A stretch of DNA of 64,000 nucleotides, taken from contig JBGAFI010000007.1 of NCBI GenBank assembly GCA_044227325.1, positions 1-64,000 of the forward strand, written 5' to 3'. The stretch comes from PFJX01 sp044227325 (GTDB taxonomy: Bacteria > Pseudomonadota > Gammaproteobacteria > Burkholderiales > Thiobacillaceae). The position numbers and the translations under genes are program-made. The notes below the pieces were generated by a model that was not told where the DNA came from, did not search any database, and saw only the letters and a program-made list of their open reading frames with translations. Positions 48,540-57,685 of the stretch are shown one piece after another. Within the stretch, counting starts at the first letter, position 1. Each line of letters starts with the position of its first letter.

Positions 48540-48757
48540 GTGCCCTCCTTCAGCACACCCTGCCCCGCGCTTAAATTATGCGCGGATTGCGTGTGACGTT
48601 CTACCCATTCGCGGACGGCATTCGCCGGCAGCATGATGCGGCGACCAACCGATACGGTCGGCAATTCCCCGCGTTCCACCATGCGGCGAACTGTTCGTGT
48701 GGAGACTTCCCCAAGTTGGTGCGCGGCTTCCTCCAGACTCCAGAGCAGTACTGTCAT
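48383..48757 (-). CDS. Excisionase-like helix-turn-helix protein
   Basis: A 124-residue protein. The first 55 residues form a MerR/Xis-like DNA-binding domain (WSLEEAAHQLGEVSTRTVRRMVERGELPTVSVGRRIMLPANAVREW). The remainder is low-complexity and read through the start of int in another frame, so only the N-terminal domain is likely to be under selection. Such proteins direct the integrase towards excision. The stop of the 31-codon gene upstream overlaps its ATG. Confidence 0.75.
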   Translation of the reverse strand: MTVLLWSLEEAAHQLGEVSTRTVRRMVERGELPTVSVGRRIMLPANAVREWVERHTQSAHNLSAGQGVLKEGTCQNANETRTGSSNVLTLRTTGRRTPTQAARELDALLASVNQPQAAEKRKRC

Positions 48758-48849
48758 GGCTGTTCCAGATGTTTGAGTGTTATTCCTGCCATAGGGACTG
48801 AATTTAGAGCCCCCGCACGGATTTCAGTTGGATCGTTCGCCTTTTTCAT
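48754..48849 (-). CDS. 31-residue protein upstream of the excisionase-like gene
   Basis: From the ATG at 48849, preceded by AGGCAGGTACACATC, it reads MKKANDPTEIRAGALNSVPM and ends TLKHLEQP with a TGA that overlaps the next ATG (ATGA). The overlap and RBS suggest a real coupled gene or leader peptide. No family is recognised. The stretch 48850-48975 upstream contains AT-rich promoter-like sequence but no gene. Confidence 0.5.
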   Translation of the reverse strand: MKKANDPTEIRAGALNSVPMAGITLKHLEQP

Positions 48850-48975
48850 GATGTGTACCTGCCTTTGTAAATACCTCGTTGGAAAGTATAAACAAATGCA
48901 ACGGTATACATAAAGCGAAAATTAGCGGCTTTGGTCGGGTGCTTCGCAGTAACCGCGTTTGCCAACATGAACTGC

Positions 48976-49677
48976 CTAGATGTACTTCTTGTAATACTTG
49001 GCTTGAAGCCTTGCCAGGGTGGCGCAGGAAAGTGTCGTCGGAACAAGGATCAACAACGGATCCACATCACCAGGCCACCACAAGTAGGCGGCCGACACCA
49101 CGGTTGCCATGGTCACCTGGAAGTATTTCGCGCGGTGATAGACCGTCGACGACTCGCGCCCGGCGCCGAACTTGCGCCGGGTGCGTTCGATGGCGCCGTC
49201 CACGAAAGCGAGCAGGTACATGAAGCCGATCCATGGCAGGTAGGAAACCATGATCGCGGCGCGGATCGCGATCACCTGAGAGCCGGTGAGCGTTCGACTG
49301 ATGGCGAAATCCATCGAGCGGACCCCACGCAGTACGGCTTGATCGGTCAGACCCAACCGGGATTGATCTTCCTCGACGTGTCTCAATAGCCCCGGTTTGC
49401 GATAGAACCATTCCGTGATGAAGGCCGCCCAGGAGGTTGCACGGTCATGGGTCGATCCCATGAAATCCGGAGCGGCGGCCGCCCTGGCCATCTCGCGGTC
49501 GATGATCGCGGCAGGGGCTTCGAGTCGATCCTTGGCATCCGCCAAAACCCACACATCGATGGCCATGCGGCCGACCAGGATTACGAAAAAACCGATCGCC
49601 AGGAAAACGGCGATCTTGAAGGGCGCCGTGATGGCCTTGGTAACCCCGATATCGATGGCCGCACCATCTCCGGCCAT
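48976..49677 (-). CDS. ICE-type DUF4400 membrane protein
   Basis: A 233-residue protein with three to four membrane helices (FKIAVFLAIGFFVILVGRMAI; AIMVSYLPWIGFMYLLAFVDG; YFQVTMATVVSAAYLWWPG). DUF4400 proteins are conserved next to TraD in SXT/PFGI-type ICEs and are probably accessory to the coupling or transfer apparatus. Its ATG overlaps the TraD stop by one base (TAATG), so translation is coupled. Confidence 0.85.
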   Translation of the reverse strand: MAGDGAAIDIGVTKAITAPFKIAVFLAIGFFVILVGRMAIDVWVLADAKDRLEAPAAIIDREMARAAAAPDFMGSTHDRATSWAAFITEWFYRKPGLLRHVEEDQSRLGLTDQAVLRGVRSMDFAISRTLTGSQVIAIRAAIMVSYLPWIGFMYLLAFVDGAIERTRRKFGAGRESSTVYHRAKYFQVTMATVVSAAYLWWPGDVDPLLILVPTTLSCATLARLQAKYYKKYI

Positions 49678-51746
49678 TACCAGCCGCTCCCTTTCCCTGG
49701 GACGGTTAACTCCCATTGCGAGGCCGTGCCATGCGCGGCGGATAGGGCGCGCATCTGGCGTGCCATGTCTTCGATGTCGGTGGGCACGCCCACTTCGTCC
49801 AGGGTATCCGCCAGGGGGATACGGATTTTCCAGAGCTGGCCGCCGTCGATCAGGGCGAATGCCTGGCCCTTGGGCAACTGGACCAGGTCGGCCGGCGTCA
49901 GCATGGGCAGACGCTCAATGGTGATGCGGTCTTCGTTGCGGCTCTGGAATTCGGCGAAGTCGGTCGGGTCGTTGGAGTCGCTGGCCATGGACGCCACCTG
50001 GATGCTGGGCACCTCGACCTCGGGCAGCTTCTCGGTCAGGATTTCGGCGGTTTCGGTGTTCTCGACCCGCAGCATGATGCGGGTGTTGAAGTTGCCGCCG
50101 ATTTGCATCGCCTTGGCGGCATCGCCCACCTTGGCCTCCACGTCGTGCCAGGTCTGGGTGTAGGCGGTGACCTGGTAACCGGCGCCGCCGGCCTTGTTGA
50201 CCATGGGCACGAACGAGTCGCCGACCAATTCGTTGAACTCGTCGACATGCAGCGCCAGCTTGCGCTTGCCGGGGGATAGCTGACCTGCGCCGACGCCGAA
50301 CTTGTAGATCTGGCCGGCGACGCTAGTCAGGTCGGCGAACATGGCCGTGCCGATCGCGCCGGCGACCTCATGATCCGAGAGCGAGTCGAGACCGATGTAG
50401 ACCACGGCGCCCTGGTTGATGACGCCCATCCAGTCGATGATCGGGCGGGGATCGTCCAGATTCGCATAGTCGGGCGAGATCAGGTCGGCGATCTTGCCGG
50501 TGGTCAGCTTCTCCAGCAGGGGGTAGAGGCTCGATACCAGCTTCTCGAAGTAGGTCCGGTCGTTGCTCAGGATAGACCGCAGGGCATCGGCCACGGGGTC
50601 GCGCAACTCGTTGTCGCGGATGAACCCCATGATCGCCATCGTCCGCAGAGATCGCCCGCTTTTCTTCGAGGCCTCGTTGAGCAGCTTCGCCTGAGCGGAT
50701 TCCAGTTCCGTGACCTCGGCCTGCCAGCCTGGCCGAACTCGGTCCAGCCACCAGGTGAAATAGCGCACCGCCAGCGACTCGGTGTCCACCGCATAGGCAT
50801 AGATGCTCTGGAAATCGGGGCGCTCGCCCAGGGTGGTCATGGCCTTGGCCAAGACGTTGACGAAACGCCAGACGAACTCCTTGAAGGCGGCCGAATTGCC
50901 TTCAGAAGGCAGGGGCTCGGCCGTGCGGGTGGCTACTTCGGTGATGCGTGAGAACGCCCCGATCGGGTTGTAGCGCGCCGAGATATGCGGGAAACCGAGA
51001 TGGAAGACATGGAACGTTCGTCCGACCCGGCGGGCCTCGACATACATCCTGATGAGAAGATCGGCATCGCCCTTGGGGTCGAAGGCGATCACCACGTCGC
51101 CGCGCCGGATGTCCTGGGTGATCAGAAGCTCCGCGAGCCGAGTCTTGCCCACCCGGGTCGTCCCCAAAACCAGGGTGTGCCCGACTCGGCCGGATAGCGG
51201 CATGACGACCGCTTCCTCGTGCGGCTCCACCCCATGCAGGGCGGGATTGCCGCCGATATCGGGCAATGGCGCCCATCTATTCCACCAGGCCTCCCGGCGC
51301 ATCAATGCGCGCAGCCTTTGGATGTTGGGGTTGGGATGATGCTCGTAATTTCGCTCGAAGCGCCGCAGGGTCCGGTACAGCCAGGAGGGCTCGACGTAGC
51401 GCCGGTTCCTCGGCTGCATCGCATCGTTCAGCCGGCGCGTGTGGAGTGCCGTCCAGCGAAAGCCCATGCCCAGGAACAGCACTTCATTGCTCCAGGGAAT
51501 GTCGTTCGGCTTCAGGGTATACCGCTTCAGGAGGCGTAGGTTGCCCTGGTAGCGAATCACTTCCCAGGCTTGGCTGGCCCGCCAGGCCGACCCTGTCAGC
51601 AAGGCGAGGGACATGCCCCAGGACAGTTCCGGCCCCACCGGGATCCAGGGCGGGGCGGCGGCCATGACGGCGGAGCCGATGAACAAGCTTCCCGCGGAAA
51701 TGAGTTCGACGGGAGGACGAAGGCGGTTCTCGATCGGATAGCTCAC
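49677..51746 (-). CDS. traD: TraD-type IV coupling protein
   Basis: A 689-residue VirD4/TraD-family ATPase of the SXT/TOL ICE type. Two N-terminal membrane helices (about 15-60), Walker A LGTTRVGKTRLAELL near residue 195, Walker B in LHVDEFNELVGDSF. It delivers the relaxase-DNA complex to the mating pore. It starts at a GTG overlapping the relaxase stop (GTGA). DUF4400 follows. Confidence 0.93.
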   Translation of the reverse strand: MSYPIENRLRPPVELISAGSLFIGSAVMAAAPPWIPVGPELSWGMSLALLTGSAWRASQAWEVIRYQGNLRLLKRYTLKPNDIPWSNEVLFLGMGFRWTALHTRRLNDAMQPRNRRYVEPSWLYRTLRRFERNYEHHPNPNIQRLRALMRREAWWNRWAPLPDIGGNPALHGVEPHEEAVVMPLSGRVGHTLVLGTTRVGKTRLAELLITQDIRRGDVVIAFDPKGDADLLIRMYVEARRVGRTFHVFHLGFPHISARYNPIGAFSRITEVATRTAEPLPSEGNSAAFKEFVWRFVNVLAKAMTTLGERPDFQSIYAYAVDTESLAVRYFTWWLDRVRPGWQAEVTELESAQAKLLNEASKKSGRSLRTMAIMGFIRDNELRDPVADALRSILSNDRTYFEKLVSSLYPLLEKLTTGKIADLISPDYANLDDPRPIIDWMGVINQGAVVYIGLDSLSDHEVAGAIGTAMFADLTSVAGQIYKFGVGAGQLSPGKRKLALHVDEFNELVGDSFVPMVNKAGGAGYQVTAYTQTWHDVEAKVGDAAKAMQIGGNFNTRIMLRVENTETAEILTEKLPEVEVPSIQVASMASDSNDPTDFAEFQSRNEDRITIERLPMLTPADLVQLPKGQAFALIDGGQLWKIRIPLADTLDEVGVPTDIEDMARQMRALSAAHGTASQWELTVPGKGSGW

Positions 51747-53923
51747 GGCTTTTCTGCCTTGTCCGTGCCGACGTGCTGGCTCCAGTAGCGTAGGCGTTCG
51801 TTGGCTGGCGGTACCGGATTGACGAACTGCTCTGGATTGCGCACCAGAAAGCCGTTCAGCAGGCTGCCGCCGCTATCACCGCGCCGGATCACCTGGAAAC
51901 GATGGATGTTGCGACCGCGCGCAGCGGGCTGGTGCCATCCGGCCTGGGTAAAGGCCATCTGGATACCCATGCCGAGCTTGCTGGGTTCGACTTCGCCATC
52001 GACACCGGTGGCTTGGTCGCCATAGGCCTCGGCGAAGGCACGGAAGACCGCGGGCGAGACCAGCAGCATCATGGTTTCTTCCTGCTCCCTGAGATTGACC
52101 CTGACGAAATGCACCAGCGCCGTGGTGGTGTTGTAGGGCAGGCTGCCATAGGCTAGCCCCTGTTGCAGCCAGCCCATGAAGCGTAGGGCCGCATCCGATG
52201 GCGTAACACCGTTCTTGCCACTGGTCTTCTTCAAGGGCTCCTTGGGGAGGGCGACATGGGGAACCACGGCCCCAGTGAGGCGTGGAGGTTCGGCAAGCCG
52301 GGCCGGAGGGGGTTTTTCGGCGCTGGCGGAATCCTCATCGTCCAGAAATTGCCCACTGTCGGCCTCCGAGACAGCGGATGCCGTCGGTTCAGCGTTGGCC
52401 AGCTTTGGAACGTCGATGGGCAAGGCTTTTGCGTTTCCGACCGATTTGCGCGTCGGCTTGGGCGTCGCCCCGGCCAGACTCTGGACGCTGGGCAGGCGGG
52501 GCGCATTGGCCACGACGGGTGTCTCATCGGAAACAGGCTGGCTGGGAAGGGTCTTGTCAGCCGGATCGTCCATTCCCGCTGTCGCAGCCGACGGATCGGC
52601 GAGAGGACAGCCTTGGTCAGGTGTGGTTGCGACCGTTCCAGAGACCGACGTCCCAACCTTGATCCGAATCCGCCCCGCCAAAGCAGTCGGGTACAGGGAT
52701 GGTTCCGGGTAGAGAAGCTCCAGAGGAAAGCGCAGCAGCGCCCCCAGGTAAAAAGTCTGACCGCACGTGAATTCGATATGGGCACCCCACACGGCGCCCT
52801 GGGTGTCCGGGTTGACCTTGCAGGCCCCATATTCCTGCCAGGTGTCGAAGAGCCGGTCGTTCATCGCCTCGCCCGGTACGGGCGCATCTGGATAGGCCAA
52901 CCTGAGCCAGTCCCGGACCTCGTTGGCCAGCCGCACGGCGGCGAACCAGATATCCGCGCCATCGCAGAAACCGGCCGCACCCGGCCGGTTCAGGGGCAGG
53001 CGTCCCCCTTCCGCCAACATCGAACGCAGCGCCAGCATCAGCAGTTCGATCAACGGGGTGGCCTTGGCCACGGCGAAGCGGACCCTCGACCCCGTGGCCA
53101 AGTTGCGCCGGACGCTCTCCGCTTCCGCCGCGCGCACGATCTCGGCGATGGGCCCTTGTGTCTCGCCGGACAGGTAACCAAGCAACTGTCCAAGTAGCGT
53201 GGGATCGCTGCCGAGCCAAAGGCGCGTAATGGTGGGCACAAGCCGCTGTATCAGCTGAATGCCCAAGCGCTGATGGGCCTGATAGTCGCGCTCTGTGGCG
53301 CGCGGAAAATCCACCACATAGGCCGAGGCCTTCGCCTCCACCATAGACCCCATCAGGGCCTGCCAGGGTGCCCCGGCCGGGTGCGACTCTGAGAACAAGG
53401 TCACCCGCAAATCGGATACCGGCTTGCCGATATCGTGCAGCAGGGCGGCGATATAGATTCCCACAGTCCATAGGTGCTGGGTCCGACCCTGAGTCTCGAT
53501 ATCCGCGCCAGGCGGCAGGATGCGACCTTGGCGCAATTTGGCCGCATGCTGGAGAGTTTCCACCGTGTGCACGAACAATCCACCGGGCTCGGCGTGGTGA
53601 TGCGCCTCAGAGGCGGGAAGTTGCTGAACCATTTCCGCCACCGCCTGGACGACAGGCACCACATGGGTTTGCCAAGTCGGGTCGGTGAGGCCGGAATCGC
53701 GTCGGACCTCAATGAGTAGCGGCGCCACGCCGGTCATGGCGATGATCCGTTCGGCATTCAGAACGGGGAGTGCGGTCGCGGGCCAGCGGGCGGGGGAGGG
53801 CGGAAGAGGCGGGTTGGGTTCGGGGATATCGCCCTGACCTGGGCGACGGTTCAGCCACCACGTCGCGGCAACACCTAGAGCAACCGCCGGAAGGGCGGCC
53901 AGGACAAACTCAGCGGACTCCAT
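51743..53923 (-). CDS. traI: MobH-type relaxase (TraI of SXT/PFGI-like ICEs)
   Basis: A 726-residue protein. An N-terminal membrane segment (ESAEFVLAALPAVALGVAATWW) is followed by the TraI_2 domain with the MobH metal motif (ASEAHHHAEPGGLFVHTVETL and ALLHDIGKPVSDL), a Pro/Ala-rich linker (about 440-570) and the C-terminal DUF1528/TraI_2_C domain (ALRFMGWLQQGLAYGSLPYN). It nicks oriT and leads the transferred strand. The oriT is not recognised; the 269 bases upstream (53924-54192) contain inverted repeats but nothing I can assign. Confidence 0.92.
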   Translation of the reverse strand: MESAEFVLAALPAVALGVAATWWLNRRPGQGDIPEPNPPLPPSPARWPATALPVLNAERIIAMTGVAPLLIEVRRDSGLTDPTWQTHVVPVVQAVAEMVQQLPASEAHHHAEPGGLFVHTVETLQHAAKLRQGRILPPGADIETQGRTQHLWTVGIYIAALLHDIGKPVSDLRVTLFSESHPAGAPWQALMGSMVEAKASAYVVDFPRATERDYQAHQRLGIQLIQRLVPTITRLWLGSDPTLLGQLLGYLSGETQGPIAEIVRAAEAESVRRNLATGSRVRFAVAKATPLIELLMLALRSMLAEGGRLPLNRPGAAGFCDGADIWFAAVRLANEVRDWLRLAYPDAPVPGEAMNDRLFDTWQEYGACKVNPDTQGAVWGAHIEFTCGQTFYLGALLRFPLELLYPEPSLYPTALAGRIRIKVGTSVSGTVATTPDQGCPLADPSAATAGMDDPADKTLPSQPVSDETPVVANAPRLPSVQSLAGATPKPTRKSVGNAKALPIDVPKLANAEPTASAVSEADSGQFLDDEDSASAEKPPPARLAEPPRLTGAVVPHVALPKEPLKKTSGKNGVTPSDAALRFMGWLQQGLAYGSLPYNTTTALVHFVRVNLREQEETMMLLVSPAVFRAFAEAYGDQATGVDGEVEPSKLGMGIQMAFTQAGWHQPAARGRNIHRFQVIRRGDSGGSLLNGFLVRNPEQFVNPVPPANERLRYWSQHVGTDKAEKP

Positions 53924-54131
53924 GCCGGCGCACCCGGTTCAGCAGAGGGCGGGCGGTCCAACGTTTGGGGCAGGGGGACTTGAGCATGGCGGGCAGCTTA
54001 GGCCCTGGATTGCTCAGGAATAAGTGCAAAGAATTGGACGAATTCTACGGATGGTCGGTGTGCAGAATGGCTACCCATTTTTTTGTCGCACGCAGCATCA
54101 TGTAGACATTGGGCGTGGAGTTGTCACGGAA

Positions 54132-54181
54132 TTGACAGTGCAAACCCACCTCTCTAAGCTGTCGAACGTTCGTTCGTTCGA
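54132..54181 (+). promoter_or_regulatory. Promoter and probable LexA-like operator of the SOS cassette
   Basis: TTGACA (54132-54137), a 17-base spacer and TAAGCT (54155-54160). This is followed by TCGAACG-N6-CGTTCGA (54162-54181), a perfect inverted repeat with an internal CGAACGTTCG palindrome. The operator would cover the transcription start, suggesting autorepression by the LexA-like protein encoded 11 bases downstream and derepression on DNA damage. Confidence 0.65.
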
Positions 54182-54192
54182 TTGCTTGCAAG

Positions 54193-54768
54193 ATGCCCAC
54201 CGACCAAGACTACCTGTCCCAGCTCCAGGATTACTACGCCGACCACCGCGCCTTGCCTTCCCTGGCCAGTCTAGGGCAGCTGGTCGGCTTGCGCTCCAAG
54301 TCCTCGGCGGCGGCCCTCGCGAACCGACTCAAGCTGGCCGGCTACCTCACCACAACACCGGACCGCCGCTTGGCGCCCACTGAGGCTTTTTTTGCCCGCC
54401 CGGTGATCGATACCGTGCGGGCCGGCCTGCCCCAGCCGGCCAACGACGCCGGTTTCGATGGCCTGGCCATCGACAGCTACCTGGTCGCCCGGCCAAGCCG
54501 AACAGTGCTGCTGGTGGTTAAGGGCGACTCCATGGTCGAGGCTGGCCTGATCGAGGGTGACCACATCATCGTCGATCGCGCCCAACCAGCCGCCATGGGC
54601 GACATCGTGGTCGCCATCGTCGACAACCAATTCACCGTGAAATACCTGTCTAAGGACAAGCGCGGAGTGTTCCTCAAGCCGGGCAACCCGGCTTATCCGC
54701 CCATCCGTCCTGAGGCTGAATTGGAGATCTACGGCGTCGTCACCGGCAGCTTCCGGAAGTACCGATGA
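54193..54768 (+). CDS. LexA-like self-cleaving repressor
   Basis: A 191-residue protein. The N-terminal winged-helix-type region (about 1-65) is followed by an Ala77-Gly78 scissile bond (VRAGLPQP) and the S24 peptidase fold with catalytic Ser113 (KGDSMVEAG) and Lys150 (FTVKYL). Like LexA, it should cleave itself when stimulated by RecA filaments. It begins the cassette with umuD and umuC and overlaps umuD by four bases. It is probably a dedicated ICE copy, not the host LexA, because it leads an element-borne mutagenesis operon. Confidence 0.88.
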   Translation: MPTDQDYLSQLQDYYADHRALPSLASLGQLVGLRSKSSAAALANRLKLAGYLTTTPDRRLAPTEAFFARPVIDTVRAGLPQPANDAGFDGLAIDSYLVARPSRTVLLVVKGDSMVEAGLIEGDHIIVDRAQPAAMGDIVVAIVDNQFTVKYLSKDKRGVFLKPGNPAYPPIRPEAELEIYGVVTGSFRKYR

Positions 54769-55193
54769 ACGCGCCATTCCTGCTGCCGGCGGAGTCGCCC
54801 GGCCGGGTCCTGCTTCCCCTGTTCGGTTGCCACATTCCCGCCGGCTTTCCCTCGCCGGCGGATGACTACGTCGAGGACCGCCTGGACCTCAATGAGCTCC
54901 TGATCCAGCGTCAGGAGGCGACTTACTTCCTGCGCGTACAGGGCGACTCCATGGTGGGCGCCGGCATCCATCCGGGTGACCTCATCGTGGTGGACCGTTC
55001 AATCAATGCCCAGGATGGTCATGTCGTGGTGGCCGAGGTGGACGGGGCACTCACTGTGAAGCGACTGCGCTACCGTCTCGGCATGCCGGAGCTGCACCCC
55101 GAGAACCCCGCCTATCCGGTGATCCGCTTCAAGGAAGGCCAGGAGCTGCGCGTCTGGGGAGTGGTCACCAGTTCCGTCCACGCCGTTCTCTGA
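54765..55193 (+). CDS. umuD: UmuD, DNA polymerase V accessory subunit
   Basis: A 142-residue protein: FPSPADDYVEDRLDLNELLIQ, VQGDSMVGAGIHPGDLIVVD, LTVKRL. Predicted cleavage is at Ala26-Gly27 (IPAGFPSP), with Ser62 and Lys99 catalytic. Processed UmuD' pairs with UmuC to form Pol V. ATG overlaps the lexA-like stop (ATGA), and umuC follows after eight bases. Confidence 0.95.
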   Translation: MNAPFLLPAESPGRVLLPLFGCHIPAGFPSPADDYVEDRLDLNELLIQRQEATYFLRVQGDSMVGAGIHPGDLIVVDRSINAQDGHVVVAEVDGALTVKRLRYRLGMPELHPENPAYPVIRFKEGQELRVWGVVTSSVHAVL

Positions 55194-55201
55194 AGTTCCC
55201 C

Positions 55202-56464
55202 ATGTTCGCCCTGGTGGACGGCAACAATTTCTACGTCTCGTGCGAACGGGTTTTCAATCCCAAGCTCAACGGCAAACCCGTGGTAGTGCTGTCCAACAAT
55301 GACGGCTGCGTGGTGGCCCGCAGCAATGAGGTGAAGGCCTTGGGCGTGAAGATGGGTACGCCCTGGTTCCAGTTGAAGGACCTCGCCAATCAGCACGGTA
55401 TCCAGGCCCTGTCGAGCAACTACGGCCTGTACGCCGACATGAGCAGCCGGATGATGACCGTGCTGGGCCGCTATGCGCCGGACCAGGAGGTGTATTCCAT
55501 TGACGAGTGCTTCCTCGGCTTCGACGGCTTCCGTCATTTCGACCTGATCGAGCATAGCCAGCGCCTGCGCCAGGAAGTCCTGCAATGGGTTGGCATTCCG
55601 GTCTGCGTCGGCATTGGCACTACCAAGACGCTGGCCAAGCTGGCCAACCACTGCGCCAAGAAGAACCTTGCCGGTGCGGACAGCGTGTGCGACCTGACCC
55701 AACTCAATGACGCGGAACGATCCCGGCTGTTCGCCACCATTCCAGTCAACGAGGTCTGGGGCGTCGGCCGGCGCCTGACCGAGCAGTTGGCTGCCCGGAA
55801 CATCCACACCGTGGAGCAGCTACGAACGGCAGACGCCGAGACCCTGCGGCAGGCCTTCTCGGTGGTGCTGGAACGCACGGTCCGGGAACTCAATGGCATC
55901 GCCTGCCTGGACCTGGAGGTGGTGGCCCCGAACAAGCAGCAGATCATCTCGTCCCGTTCCTTCGGTGCCTACGTCTATACCCTGGCCGAACTCATGGAGG
56001 CGGTGGCCCTGTACATGAGCCGGGCGGCTGAGAAGCTGCGCCGGCAGGGCTCGATGGCGGGCATGGTCCAGGTCTATATCCGCACCAACCCGTTCAAGGA
56101 CAACGCCCCGCAGTACCAACGCGGCGTGAATATCCCACTGCCCGAAGCCACCGACGACACCCTGCGCCTGATCCGGGCCGCACACTGGGGCCTGAAGCGG
56201 ATATTCCGACCTGGCTTTGCCTACCAGAATGCTGGCGTGGCGCTGATGGACCTGCGCCCGGCCAGCCAGATGCAGATGAGCCTGTTCCAGACAGCACACA
56301 ACCGGCAATCTCTCATGCTGGTGATGGACCAGGTCAATGCGATGTTCGGTCGCGGCACGCTACGTAGTGGGGCGGAAGGTATCCAGCCGGCCTGGAGGAT
56401 GAAGCGGGATCGGATGTCGCCGGCCTACACCACGCGCTGGGACGAGTTGGCCATCGTGGCCTAG
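55202..56464 (+). CDS. umuC: UmuC, Y-family DNA polymerase V catalytic subunit
   Basis: A 420-residue Y-family polymerase: MFALVDGNNFYVSCERVFNP, VVLSNNDGCVVARSNEVK, YSIDECFLGF (acidic active site), helix-hairpin-helix WGVGRRLTEQL and the C-terminal UmuC-specific region. It performs error-prone translesion synthesis. Full length and probably functional; carried by the element together with its repressor. Confidence 0.96.
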   Translation: MFALVDGNNFYVSCERVFNPKLNGKPVVVLSNNDGCVVARSNEVKALGVKMGTPWFQLKDLANQHGIQALSSNYGLYADMSSRMMTVLGRYAPDQEVYSIDECFLGFDGFRHFDLIEHSQRLRQEVLQWVGIPVCVGIGTTKTLAKLANHCAKKNLAGADSVCDLTQLNDAERSRLFATIPVNEVWGVGRRLTEQLAARNIHTVEQLRTADAETLRQAFSVVLERTVRELNGIACLDLEVVAPNKQQIISSRSFGAYVYTLAELMEAVALYMSRAAEKLRRQGSMAGMVQVYIRTNPFKDNAPQYQRGVNIPLPEATDDTLRLIRAAHWGLKRIFRPGFAYQNAGVALMDLRPASQMQMSLFQTAHNRQSLMLVMDQVNAMFGRGTLRSGAEGIQPAWRMKRDRMSPAYTTRWDELAIVA

Positions 56465-56518
56465 GCGAGGCTGGCACGATGCGGCAAACTGGGCCGACCA
56501 ACCGATTTAGATAATCCC

Positions 56519-57181
56519 ATGTGCGGACGCTTCGCCCTCAAGTCACCCCCTGCCAAGCTGGTCGAACGCTTCGGCCTGGATGAATGCGCGGACTTCACTC
56601 CTCATTACAACATCCCGCCCGGCACCGACATCCCGGTAATCCGCCAATCGCCGGAGGGCAAGCGAGTGCTGCACCTTTTACGCTGGGGCCTGGTACCTCA
56701 TTGGGCGAAGGATCCCAGCATCGGTAACAAGCTGAGTAATGCCCGTGGCGAGTCCGTGGCCGAGAAGCCGAGTTTCCGGGATGCTTTCCGGCGCCGTCGA
56801 TGCCTCATCCCCGCGGACGGATTCTACGAGTGGAAGACCGATGGCAAAGTGAAACAGCCCTATTTCATCAGCCTGAAGTCGGGCGAGCCCCTGGCCATGG
56901 GTGGCCTCTGGGAAAGCTGGCGCAGACCAGATGGCGAGATACTGCGCACCGCCTGCATCATTACCACTGGGCCGAACGACGTCATGGAACCCATCCACGA
57001 CCGGATGCCGGTGATCCTGCGGACCGAGGACTGGCAGGCTTGGCTGGAGGCGCCTGTCGAAGACATCCAGCCCTTAGTCTGTCCCTGCGAGTCCGATGCT
57101 ATGCAGGTCTGGCCAGTGGATCGGCGTGTGAGCCGCACTGTTGATGACGACGCGGGGCTGATTGAGCCGATCACCGCATGA
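56519..57181 (+). CDS. SRAP-domain protein (YedK/HMCES-like)
   Basis: A 220-residue SRAP protein. Met1 is followed by the catalytic Cys2 (MCGRFALKSPP), which becomes the N-terminal residue that crosslinks to abasic sites. The active-site Asn in KLSNARGES, Glu in GFYEWK and His in PIHDRMPVIL are all present. It shields abasic sites in single-stranded DNA, sensible alongside Pol V and for DNA entering a recipient as a single strand. 54 bases after umuC, probably the same transcript. Confidence 0.93.
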   Translation: MCGRFALKSPPAKLVERFGLDECADFTPHYNIPPGTDIPVIRQSPEGKRVLHLLRWGLVPHWAKDPSIGNKLSNARGESVAEKPSFRDAFRRRRCLIPADGFYEWKTDGKVKQPYFISLKSGEPLAMGGLWESWRRPDGEILRTACIITTGPNDVMEPIHDRMPVILRTEDWQAWLEAPVEDIQPLVCPCESDAMQVWPVDRRVSRTVDDDAGLIEPITA

Positions 57182-57565
57182 AGCGGGAACGCCAAGTTGT
57201 TCTCCAGCTAGGTTCGATCGGTAGACGTCTCTAAGTCGGCCGATCCGGACTGTCGGTGACCAGCCATCATCGGACTGAAGTGCCACGGTTACCTGTCACT
57301 CAGGAGGAATCCGTAGCGAACGGCAGCTTCCACACCCCCGAGCTCACAAACGCCTCACTGCTGTAATGCTGGCAGAAAGTCACGCTTCCAAGTAAGGTAA
57401 GCCACCTACGAAACAAGGGAACATTGGAGCGAGAAGACCGATAGTCAGCTCAGCCTGTCTTATCAGCAGATACAGCAGACCGAGAGGACCGTCCGACTGG
57501 TGGGTGAGATTCCCCCCAACAACGATAGCCACATTAACGCAGCACTTCAGACCAAGGAGGTGAAC
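57182..57565. other. Non-coding stretch between the SOS cassette and the small ORF
   Basis: About 380 bases in which I see no gene, clear promoter or strong palindrome. It marks the change from high-GC transfer/SOS genes to lower-GC cargo. Confidence 0.5.
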
Positions 57566-57685
57566 ATGAAGAAAACAACCTTCAAATTTAACTTCGTAGT
57601 TGGCTGGGCTGTAGCACTGTCGGTCTTCGTTGGCGCTGGAGGCGCACAGCTATGCTGTGCTCGATCCAATGCTTCTTTGGCATAG
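57566..57685 (+). CDS. 39-residue hydrophobic peptide with a strong Shine-Dalgarno
   Basis: AAGGAGGTGAAC directly before the ATG at 57566 is a perfect anti-16S match. The peptide is basic at the start (MKKTTFKFNF), then a single hydrophobic stretch (VVGWAVALSVFVGAGG), then CC and a polar end. It could be a small membrane peptide or a signal peptide left from a broken gene. It lies 150 bases before the Lamassu-like genes. The intervening sequence has TAATGAAAAAAAATTAAGG (57800-57818) but no clear promoter. Confidence 0.4.
   Translation: MKKTTFKFNFVVGWAVALSVFVGAGGAQLCCARSNASLA

Noticed and set aside
53910..53987. 25-codon minus-strand frame upstream of the relaxase gene
   Set aside because: It overlaps the relaxase start and is rich in Arg/Pro, with no clear RBS. 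Too weak to annotate.
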